Part shown: in pieces, positions 37,898 through 45,230 of the stretch
Position numbering within the stretch: position 1 is the stretch's first letter
Layout of the letters: each line of letters begins with the position of its first letter
NCBI RefSeq assembly: GCF_019343195.1
Contig: NZ_RPHB01000005.1
Span: 310,001-374,000 of the forward strand
DNA: 64,000 nucleotides
Reading direction: 5' to 3'
Origin: Arthrospiribacter ruber
Lineage (GTDB): Bacteria > Bacteroidota > Bacteroidia > Cytophagales > Cyclobacteriaceae
Translations under genes and position numbers: made by a program
Notes under the pieces: model-generated
What the model saw: only the letters and a program-made list of their open reading frames with translations
The model's database searches: none
Told to the model about the DNA's origin: nothing

Positions 37898-38298
37898 AAT
37901 TTGAATTACTCATAATAGACGACGAGGAAATCGTCCTTATGCTGATCAAAAGGCTAGTACTTAAAGTAAAGCTACATGATAATCCGAGTACTTTTTCCAA
38001 TGGAGTGGAAGCCATAAATTACCTCCATGCCAGTAGTAAACCTGAAAAGGCATTTCTGATTTTTTTGGACATCAACATGCCTGCCTTTGATGGATGGGAG
38101 TTTTTAGAAATGCTTAGTTCTATGCCATTGGAAGGTTCTATTAATGTGGTGATCATTACTTCTTCTGTCAACCAATCAGACAAAAACAAATCCAAAAACT
38201 ACAAAGAAGTGATAGGCTACATCGAAAAGCCTGTTACTGAAGCCATGATGAAAGAAGTCAGTCAAATTGAAAAAATAGCTTCTTACCTTAATCCATAA
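37894..38298 (+). CDS. REC-only response regulator paired with the DHp protein
   Basis: 134 residues. IIDDEE acidic pocket, acceptor D59 in FLIFLDINMPAFDGWEFL, switch residues in IITSSVNQSD and Lys in YIEKPVT. The motifs FLIFLDINMP, GWEFL, TSSxxQSD and EKP are shared with the REC protein at 47913, which also follows a DHp-only sensor, so the two belong to one subfamily. No DNA-binding domain. The ATGA overlap with the previous gene makes a functional pair likely. It converges 5 bp from the lipoprotein gene. Confidence 0.92.
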   Translation: MKFELLIIDDEEIVLMLIKRLVLKVKLHDNPSTFSNGVEAINYLHASSKPEKAFLIFLDINMPAFDGWEFLEMLSSMPLEGSINVVIITSSVNQSDKNKSKNYKEVIGYIEKPVTEAMMKEVSQIEKIASYLNP

Positions 38299-38303
38299 AA
38301 ACT

Positions 38304-39083
38304 TCATTTGGCATCCACGAAGACAGGACCTATAGCACTTGCTGGAGGTGTTATATCAAATGGTTCTGAAGAGGTCTGGGGTACAGGAGGATTACTGAAA
38401 AGTACTTTTTTCCAACCCAAGACCTCATCACTGTCCAATATCCTGATCGACACAATGGGGAGGGAAGAAGAACTCCCGTTGTCCCTTTTCCTTACTTCCA
38501 AAACCTCAAATGCTACCAATCCAAGATTATCGCCTTTTAAGCTCCCTTTTAGTGGCGAATAATTGATACTTATATCACTGTCAAACACCACAGCCAGGAC
38601 TTTTTTTCCTTCCAGCATTTTTAAACCAGTAGCCCTCAGCGGAGTCACCCCGGAGATTTCATCAAGTAATACTTCCCTGTCCTCATCTATATTGGGAGCT
38701 CCGAGTCCAGGTCCAGGTGCAAGAAAATTTTCTGTGCCATTTTCTGTAGGGCCTGCATTGATCCAAGTATTGGGAATGGCTGTCAAGGCAAACCAGCCTT
38801 CATCTCCTACCTGACCTGTGTACAAGTCAATAGTTTTGCCTTTATTGTTTTTAAAAAAACTCAATTGCTCTCTAAGTCCCACCCTAGCTATTTGATCATT
38901 GACATCTATGTCCGAAAAACCATTGGGCTCATCTCCGTTGTCTATGCTATCTTCATCGATCAACAACAGGACCAGTTCATCATCTTCTCCTTTGTCCAGC
39001 TCATCCTCATTAAGCTCAGACATACAGCTACCTATTATGGTAAAAATCAGCAAGATGTATACACTTAATCTTTTACTTTTCAT
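38304..39083 (-). CDS. Acidic lipoprotein of unknown function
   Basis: 259 residues. MKSKRLSVYILLIFTIIGSC is a lipoprotein signal with Cys20 as the lipidation site. The next 40 residues are very acidic (Glu/Asp-rich, up to NDQIARVG). A beta-rich domain follows, with DLYTGQVGDEGWFALTAIP, GKKVLAVVFDSDISINY and GLVAFEVLEVRKRDNG. It is not recognised as a named family and is probably exposed at the outer membrane. It ends 5 bp from the convergent REC gene and stands alone on its strand. Confidence 0.75.
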   Translation of the reverse strand: MKSKRLSVYILLIFTIIGSCMSELNEDELDKGEDDELVLLLIDEDSIDNGDEPNGFSDIDVNDQIARVGLREQLSFFKNNKGKTIDLYTGQVGDEGWFALTAIPNTWINAGPTENGTENFLAPGPGLGAPNIDEDREVLLDEISGVTPLRATGLKMLEGKKVLAVVFDSDISINYSPLKGSLKGDNLGLVAFEVLEVRKRDNGSSSSLPIVSIRILDSDEVLGWKKVLFSNPPVPQTSSEPFDITPPASAIGPVFVDAK

Positions 39084-39158
39084 GGCTCTATATTATCAAT
39101 TGAAAAACAGGGAGTTGTCCCTTTTCAATTTACATGCCAAAAAAGCATAGGTCCCCAA

Positions 39159-40031
39159 CTATTTTTTCACATGATGCTTCGCCAAAAACTGGCTCGGAGA
39201 GATGGACATCAGATTTTTGAACTGCCGGTTGAAGTTGGAGAGGTTATTAAAGCCTGATTCATAGCCTACTTCCGAGATGTTAAGTCTTTCCTCTAAAAGA
39301 AGTTTGCAGGCATATCCTATCCTTATCTCATTGAGAAATTTAGAATAATTCTTTTTAGTGTGCTTCTTAAAAAAACGGCAAAATGCCGTTGGATTCAGAT
39401 TGGCCACATCGGCTACTTCATCCAAAGTGATGTTTTTCCGGAAATTGTTGAAAGTAAAAGCATATACCTTGTCAATCCTTCTGTCACCGCTTTTCTCTGC
39501 CGGGTTGGAGAATCCCTTTGTACTCAAAAACTGATAATCACCCTGCGTAGCCAGCATTTGCAACAGCTCAAGAAGTCTGATCAGCCGGTCAAAACCATTC
39601 AAGCCGTGGATTTCATGCATCCTCTCTTTGGCCTGATCTGCAGTCTCTTTCCCAAACACTATCCCCTGAGCTGCCAACTCAAAAAGTTGATGGATCTGAT
39701 GCATTTCGGGCATTTCCAAAAGTCCATTTCCAGCAAAATCCTTCTTAAAATGGAGTGTGATGGCTTCTGCCTTTAATCCTGAATCTTTTTCAAAATACTC
39801 CGGATCATTTTGCCACATATGCGGAAGCCCCTCCCCTATCAATACCAGCTCTCCTGCTTCGAAAGGTTGAATGCTGTCCCCAATAAAACGGGTTCCTGTA
39901 GAACTCAGAATGTACACCAATTCAAGCTCAGCATGGTAATGCCAAATATCCAAAAAGTGAGGATAAACATGAATGGCTGAATTGAACGATTTGTCAAATG
40001 GGTTTCTTCTCTCGAGTAATTTCGCTTTCAT
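39159..40031 (-). CDS. AraC-family transcriptional regulator
   Basis: 290 residues. The N-terminal cupin-type sensor domain (about 15-100) has PHFLDIWHYHAELELVYIL and VLIGEGLPHMW. The C-terminal domain has two helix-turn-helix units (ITLDEVADVANLNPTAFCR and NISEVGYESGFNNLSNF) of the AraC type. It is divergent from the sugar operon starting at 40222, with 190 bp between, so it probably controls that operon and responds to L-fucose or a pathway intermediate. The target and inducer are inferred from position only. Confidence 0.88.
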   Translation of the reverse strand: MKAKLLERRNPFDKSFNSAIHVYPHFLDIWHYHAELELVYILSSTGTRFIGDSIQPFEAGELVLIGEGLPHMWQNDPEYFEKDSGLKAEAITLHFKKDFAGNGLLEMPEMHQIHQLFELAAQGIVFGKETADQAKERMHEIHGLNGFDRLIRLLELLQMLATQGDYQFLSTKGFSNPAEKSGDRRIDKVYAFTFNNFRKNITLDEVADVANLNPTAFCRFFKKHTKKNYSKFLNEIRIGYACKLLLEERLNISEVGYESGFNNLSNFNRQFKNLMSISPSQFLAKHHVKK

Positions 40032-40221
40032 GCCCTAAATTTTACCCAAATTTTTCACAAAATGAATCCTACAGCTAAAATAATATGCATAAATTAAAAT
40101 TAAGCAGTAGTCATCCGAGACAAATTTGAGCAACTTGCATCATTTCTATTTCCCTCTGACAGAAAAATAACTTGAAAATCTGACAATTCAATTTATATTG
40201 AATCCAAGCTAACTTTAAAAA

Positions 40222-40974
40222 ATGAAAAAAGTAGTAATTACAGGTGGGGCAAGCGGAATCGGGCTGGCCATTACCGAAAGATTTGCCCAGGAAAATTACC
40301 AGGTTTTCTTTTTGGACTATAACCAACAGAACGGTGCTGAAGTAGAAAAGAGGCTTCTCAGCAAAAATTTCAATGTATGTTTCTTTCATGTTGATGTCTC
40401 CGATGTCAAGAAAGTACAGGAAATTTTTGATCTCTTGCCAGACAAATTGGATGTGCTGGTCAACAATGCAGGCATATCTCATATAGGAAATCTAGAGACT
40501 ACCCAAGAAAGCGACTTTGATTCGCTCTACCAGGTCAATATCAAAGGTGTTTTTTCCTGTGCTCAAGCAGCCCTTCCAAAGCTCAAAGCCAATGGAGGAG
40601 GAAGTATCATCAACATGTGTTCAGTGGCTGCCACCATGGGATTACCTGACCGCTTTGCTTACTCTATGACAAAAGGTGCAGTCTTGTCTATGACCTTTTC
40701 CATTGCCAGGGATTATGTACAGGACAATATCAGATGCAACTGCATTTCACCTGGCAGAGTCCACACTCCTTTTGTGGATGGCTTTTTGAAAAAAAATTAT
40801 CCCGGTAAGGAAAAGGAAATGTTTGATAAATTGGCTGCAACCCAGCCCATAGGCCGAATGGGAAAACCGGATGAAATTGCTGGAATGGCTTATTACCTTG
40901 CCTCAGATGAAGCCTCTTTTATCACAGGCAGCAACTTCCCCATAGACGGGGGATTTCTTGGGCTAAAAGCTTGA
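40222..40974 (+). CDS. SDR oxidoreductase, probable 2-keto-3-deoxy-L-fuconate dehydrogenase
   Basis: 250-residue short-chain dehydrogenase. TGGASGIG (cofactor loop), NNAGIS, and catalytic Tyr/Lys in FAYSMTKGA; the end FPIDGGFLG is typical. Sequence type plus the neighbours (FAH hydrolase, fuconolactonase, FucP) suggest it oxidises 2-keto-3-deoxy-L-fuconate at C4. The alternative is another sugar dehydrogenase, since SDR specificity is hard to read. First gene of the operon. The ATG lies after an AT-rich leader in which only weak promoter matches (TAACTTTA) are seen. Confidence 0.82.
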   Translation: MKKVVITGGASGIGLAITERFAQENYQVFFLDYNQQNGAEVEKRLLSKNFNVCFFHVDVSDVKKVQEIFDLLPDKLDVLVNNAGISHIGNLETTQESDFDSLYQVNIKGVFSCAQAALPKLKANGGGSIINMCSVAATMGLPDRFAYSMTKGAVLSMTFSIARDYVQDNIRCNCISPGRVHTPFVDGFLKKNYPGKEKEMFDKLAATQPIGRMGKPDEIAGMAYYLASDEASFITGSNFPIDGGFLGLKA

Positions 40975-41009
40975 GGCAAGATGAACGGTTGTAGAATGAA
41001 CAAAGAACC

Positions 41010-41095
41010 AAGTCTTACTCAAGACTTCGTTTAATACACTCTTAACTAAGCATAAACCTCAAATCTCAAATCTTAAATCTTAAATCTTAAATCTT
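41010..41095 (+). repeat. Hairpin and heptamer tandem repeat between fucose genes
   Basis: AAGTCTT at 41010-41016 pairs with AAGACTT at 41021-41027. Further on, 41054-41095 is six tandem heptamers: AAACCTC, AAATCTC, then four AAATCTT. A related array lies at 54237-54271. It fills the 132-bp gap between the SDR and FAH genes and lies 11 bp before the next ATG. Confidence 0.85.
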
Positions 41096-41106
41096 AAATA
41101 ACCACT

Positions 41107-41958
41107 ATGAAACTTATCCGATTTGGAAACCAAGGACAAGAAAAACCAGGAATTGCAATAGAAGATAAATGGCTGGATTGCTCCTCATTCGGAGAAGACT
41201 GGACAGAAGATTTCCTTGAAAATGACGGACTGAACAGGCTTCAGGGATGGCTGGAGAAAAACAAAGACATTCTCGAAGAAGTGGATCCTTCCACGCGCTT
41301 GGGGTCACCTATCAATAGACCCTCAAAAATCATCTGTGTAGGACTCAACTATACCATGCATGCCAAAGAAAGCGGTATGGCGGTACCCGAGACCCCGATT
41401 TTGTTTATGAAAGCCACTTCATCTATTTGCGGACCAAATGATCCAATTATTATTCCCCGAAATTCTGAAAAGACAGATTGGGAAGTAGAGCTAGCTGTCA
41501 TTATTGGCAAGAAAGCCACTTATGTAAGTCAAGAAGAAGCCATGGATTATGTGGCGGGGTATTGCCTTCACAATGATGTGAGTGAAAGAGATTTTCAGCT
41601 TCATCATGGTGGACAGTGGGTAAAGGGCAAAAGTGCGGATCATTTTGCTCCATTAGGTCCATATTTGGTGACAAAAGATGAAATCCCAGATCCCCATAGC
41701 CTGCGCCTTTGGCTGAGTGTTAACGGTGAAATGCTACAGGATAGCGTCACTTCGGATCTGGTTTTTGACATTCCTACATTGATTTCCTATATCAGCCAAT
41801 ACATGACATTACTTCCTGGAGATGTAATTTCTACAGGTACACCTTCAGGTGTAGGCTTGGGACTGAAACCGCCCAGGTACCTCAAAGAAGGTGATGTCGT
41901 AGAATTGGGAATTGATGGCTTGGGCAAGGCCCGCCAGCAGGCAATCCATGCAAAATAA
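41107..41958 (+). CDS. FAH-family hydrolase, probable 2,4-diketo-3-deoxy-L-fuconate hydrolase
   Basis: 283 residues of the fumarylacetoacetate hydrolase family. The C-terminal catalytic domain begins with KIICVGLNYTMHAKESG. Metal ligands lie in DWEVELAVIIG and NDVSERDFQLHHGGQW. SADHFAPLGPYLVTKDE and STGTPSGVGLGL complete the signature. Enzymes of this type split C-C bonds in acyl pyruvates. In the non-phosphorylating fucose route one releases pyruvate and lactate from 2,4-diketo-3-deoxyfuconate. The assignment to fucose rests on the operon. Confidence 0.85.
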   Translation: MKLIRFGNQGQEKPGIAIEDKWLDCSSFGEDWTEDFLENDGLNRLQGWLEKNKDILEEVDPSTRLGSPINRPSKIICVGLNYTMHAKESGMAVPETPILFMKATSSICGPNDPIIIPRNSEKTDWEVELAVIIGKKATYVSQEEAMDYVAGYCLHNDVSERDFQLHHGGQWVKGKSADHFAPLGPYLVTKDEIPDPHSLRLWLSVNGEMLQDSVTSDLVFDIPTLISYISQYMTLLPGDVISTGTPSGVGLGLKPPRYLKEGDVVELGIDGLGKARQQAIHAK

Positions 41959-41965
41959 GGCCGAC

Positions 41966-42790
41966 ATGAAAATCGATTCCCATCAACACTTCTGGAAATA
42001 TGATCCGGTTCGTTATGACTGGATAGATGAAAGCATGTCAAAAATACGAAGGAATTTTCTTCCCCAGGACTTACTACCTGAATTACAGACCAATGACATA
42101 TCGGGATCCATTGCTGTTCAAGCTCAGGAGACCATTCAGGAAACAGAATTTCTTCTTGAAATGTCTCACCAGAACCCTTGGATCAAGGGTGTGGTAGGTT
42201 GGGTGGATCTTGAATCCAAAGAGATTGAAAAGGATCTTGAGAAATGGCAGGAAAAAAAAGCACTGGTGGGTTTTAGAAAAGTATTGCAAGGACTTCCACC
42301 TGAAGCAATGGAAAATCCGCCATTTGTCAAAGGAATATCTTTGCTGGAAAAATTCGGTTTCACATACGATATTCTGATTTATCCTCAGCACCTTGATCAT
42401 GCACTGAAATTGGCCAAAAAATTTCCCAATCAGAAATTTGTGATCGATCACTTGGCCAAGCCAAATATCAAAAAAGCTGATTTCGGACCCTGGGCAGGAA
42501 AAATGATTGCATTGGGAATGTTGGAAAATGTATATTGTAAAGTTTCCGGAATGGTTACAGAGGCAGACTGGCAATTTTGGAAACCAAGCGATTTCCATCC
42601 CTATCTGGAAAAGATAACGGAGGCCTTTGGTACAGACCGGTTAATGTATGGGTCAGACTGGCCTGTATGTCTTGTGGCTGCCTCCTACACAGAAGTCCAT
42701 GATATTGCACAGGTTTTTTTCAGCTCCTTTTCAGAAAGTGAAAAAAGCAAAGTCTTTGGCAAGAATGCAGCTATATTTTATGATATTTAA
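41966..42790 (+). CDS. Amidohydrolase, probable L-fuconolactonase
   Basis: 274 residues from the ATG at 41966; an ATG at 41912 is open but overlaps the FAH gene and adds no conserved sequence. The start MKIDSHQHFW is the metal-binding HxH of the COG3618 amidohydrolase-2 family, with further sites in VIDHLAKPNI and MYGSDWPVCL. YDWI near the N-terminus is also characteristic. Members hydrolyse sugar lactones (fuconolactone, rhamnonolactone). It follows the FAH gene by 7 bp. Confidence 0.86.
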   Translation: MKIDSHQHFWKYDPVRYDWIDESMSKIRRNFLPQDLLPELQTNDISGSIAVQAQETIQETEFLLEMSHQNPWIKGVVGWVDLESKEIEKDLEKWQEKKALVGFRKVLQGLPPEAMENPPFVKGISLLEKFGFTYDILIYPQHLDHALKLAKKFPNQKFVIDHLAKPNIKKADFGPWAGKMIALGMLENVYCKVSGMVTEADWQFWKPSDFHPYLEKITEAFGTDRLMYGSDWPVCLVAASYTEVHDIAQVFFSSFSESEKSKVFGKNAAIFYDI

Positions 42791-42799
42791 AATTACAAT

Positions 42800-43585
42800 A
42801 TGGATTTAAAAATTAAAGGAAAAGTCTTTTTAATCTCAGGTGGTGCCAAAGGAATCGGAGCTGCCATCAGTAATGTACTATCTGAAGAAGGTGCCATACC
42901 TGTCATGATAGACCCATCCATTGCTGAGGGAAAGGAAATGTTACAAAAATGGAAATCTGAAGGAACCCAGGGAGCGCAGTTTGAAAAAAGATTAAGCAAT
43001 ACAGAAGATGCAAAAGACGCAGTGATGTTTGCTTTGGAAAAATTTGGGCAGATTGATGGGATTGTCAATAATGCCGGTGCAAATGACAGTATAGGACTTG
43101 AAAATGGAGATCCCCACAAATTCAGGGCATCCGTAGAAAAAAACTTAGGACACTATTACGATTTGGTTCATTTTGCCCTTCCCCAACTCAAAAAATCAAA
43201 AGGATCAATTGTCAACATCAGCAGCAAAACAGCCCTTACCGGCCAAGGGAATACCAGTGGATATACGGCTGCAAAAGGTGCCCAGCTTTCATTGACCAGG
43301 GAATGGGCGGTAGAGCTACTTCCATATGGCATCCGTGTCAACGCGGTCATACCTGCAGAGGTAATGACACCTTTGTATTCCAATTGGATCAAAACTTTCG
43401 AGGATCCTGAAAAAAAGTTGGCTGAAATAGAAAATAGAATTCCATTGGAAAAAAGAATGACCACTGCCCGCGAAATAGCCGATACAGTTGTCTTCCTCCT
43501 CTCTGCCAGGTCATCTCACACAACAGGTCAATTGCTTTTTGTAGATGGAGGATATACCCATCTTGACAGAGCAATAGGCACTTGA
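42800..43585 (+). CDS. SDR oxidoreductase, probable L-fucose dehydrogenase
   Basis: 261-residue short-chain dehydrogenase. SGGAKGIG cofactor loop, VNNAGAND, catalytic Tyr/Lys in SGYTAAKGAQ, and FVDGGYTHLDRA at the end, the last being characteristic of L-fucose dehydrogenases of this group. It would oxidise L-fucose to the lactone, the first step of the route. It differs clearly from the other SDR in the operon. Its stop overlaps a possible TTG start of the transporter gene. Confidence 0.83.
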   Translation: MDLKIKGKVFLISGGAKGIGAAISNVLSEEGAIPVMIDPSIAEGKEMLQKWKSEGTQGAQFEKRLSNTEDAKDAVMFALEKFGQIDGIVNNAGANDSIGLENGDPHKFRASVEKNLGHYYDLVHFALPQLKKSKGSIVNISSKTALTGQGNTSGYTAAKGAQLSLTREWAVELLPYGIRVNAVIPAEVMTPLYSNWIKTFEDPEKKLAEIENRIPLEKRMTTAREIADTVVFLLSARSSHTTGQLLFVDGGYTHLDRAIGT

Positions 43586-43599
43586 CTTTAAGACAATCA

Positions 43600-44907
43600 A
43601 TGAAAACCCAAGAACCCATTGTATCCAGGCAACTGTTGTTGCCATTTATTTTGATCACTACTTTATTTGCCCTATGGGGATTTGCCAACGATATTACCAA
43701 CCCCATGGTGGCAGCATTCAAGCGGGTATTGGAACTGAATAACGTCCAGGCATCCTGGGTGCAAATGGCCTTCTATGGTGGATATTTTACCATGGCCTTG
43801 CCTGCGGCAATATTTATCAAAAAGTACTCTTACAAAACCGGTGTCCTTATAGGTTTGGGATTGTATGCTTTCGGGGCGGTACTGTTTTATCCAGCCGCCG
43901 CTTGGGAAAGTTATGGATTCTTCCTCACTGCTTTGTATATCCTGACCTTTGGGCTGGCATTTTTGGAAACTACAGCCAACCCCTATATCCTATCGATGGG
44001 TGCCACTGACACGGCCACACAAAGGCTCAATTTGGCCCAAGCTTTCAATCCCATGGGTGCATTGGCAGGACTTTTTGTCGCCAAAGAGTTTATCCTCAAC
44101 TCCCTGCAATCCAACAATACCGATGCTGATGGCAATTTGATTTTTGCCCATTTGGATGAAAGTACCAAGGCCATCATCCGTACCAATGACCTCATGGTAA
44201 TCAGGGATCCATATGTAATGTTGGGAATCGTGGTATTAGGCCTGGCAGTCGTCATCGCTTTGGTAAAAATGCCGGAAAACAAATCCAATGATGAGCAACT
44301 GGATTTTGTCCCCTCCATGAAAAGGTTGGCTTCAAATGCCAAGTTCCGGGAAGGTGTCATTGCCCAGATGTTTTATGTAGGTGCACAGATCATGGTATGG
44401 ACTTACATTTACCAGTATGCCGAAACCTTGGGAATCGACAATGCTTCAGCTGTCAATTTTGCCTACACAGCCCTTATCCTGTTTTTGATAGGCCGTTGGG
44501 TGTGTACTTACCTGATGCGCTTTGTCAACCCTTCCCGTTTGCTTTTTGGATTTTCCAGCCTTGCCGTTCTGTTTACATTAGGTACTATTTTCATTACTGG
44601 AATATTAGGTCTGTATTGTTTGGTTGGGATTTCCTTTGCCATGTCCCTCATGTTTCCGACCATCTATGGCATAGCCTTGGAAGGGTTAGGAGATGATGCC
44701 AAGTATGGAGCGGCATTTTTGGTCATGGCCATTGTAGGAGGGGCTATCATGCCTACATTACAGGGAGCTATACTGGATCTTGGAGGACCTGACTATGACG
44801 ATTTAAGAATATTGGGTGTTCCAGAGGTGAATTTCTCCTTTGCATTACCACTTATATGCTTTTTTGTTGTAGCTATATTTGCCAAAAGAAGACAAAATGG
44901 GCATTGA
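43600..44907 (+). CDS. fucP: L-fucose:H+ symporter family permease
   Basis: 435 residues from the ATG at 43600; a TTG at 43582 is also open. Major facilitator protein with about 12 hydrophobic segments. FALWGFANDITNPMVAAFK holds the conserved Asn-Asp of FucP that takes part in proton coupling, and ALYILTFGLAFLETTANPYI is the family signature. It imports L-fucose across the inner membrane. As the last gene of the operon, it supplies the substrate for the upstream enzymes. FucP homologues can also carry other sugars such as glucose or galactose. Confidence 0.9.
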   Translation: MKTQEPIVSRQLLLPFILITTLFALWGFANDITNPMVAAFKRVLELNNVQASWVQMAFYGGYFTMALPAAIFIKKYSYKTGVLIGLGLYAFGAVLFYPAAAWESYGFFLTALYILTFGLAFLETTANPYILSMGATDTATQRLNLAQAFNPMGALAGLFVAKEFILNSLQSNNTDADGNLIFAHLDESTKAIIRTNDLMVIRDPYVMLGIVVLGLAVVIALVKMPENKSNDEQLDFVPSMKRLASNAKFREGVIAQMFYVGAQIMVWTYIYQYAETLGIDNASAVNFAYTALILFLIGRWVCTYLMRFVNPSRLLFGFSSLAVLFTLGTIFITGILGLYCLVGISFAMSLMFPTIYGIALEGLGDDAKYGAAFLVMAIVGGAIMPTLQGAILDLGGPDYDDLRILGVPEVNFSFALPLICFFVVAIFAKRRQNGH

Positions 44908-45230
44908 GAATCTGTGAATACAAAGTCATCATTCGCAATCCTTTCAATATCAAATTATTAAAATCAATCAATAAAAAAATAATCCTTATATCATAAACCC
45001 TATCATTTAAACAAAGCTCTTAAATTTCTTACACATTTTTTTTACACTTAAAATCAAAAAAAAGGATCCTATCATGGACTCAAAAAAAGGTTTGAAAAAA
45101 AAATTGAATTGGATTTTTTTTGATTAATATAGATGCTTGATTGGGTCATATTAACCTTCAATTTAAGGTAGAAAAATAGACTTGTTCAAAACAAAATCCA
45201 TTAAGTACAAAACATAACTCGCCCAATACT
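44908..45230 (+). other. 323-bp gap between fucP and the propeller sensor
   Basis: No gene or RNA recognised. The region is strongly AT-rich with long A and T runs. ATACTTTG just before and across the TTG start at 45231 resembles a -7 element but does not match the consensus. No terminator for fucP could be identified with confidence. Confidence 0.5.

Noticed and set aside
41054-41095. CRISPR-like array
   Set aside because: Units are 7 bp, contiguous and without spacers, and no cas gene is present.
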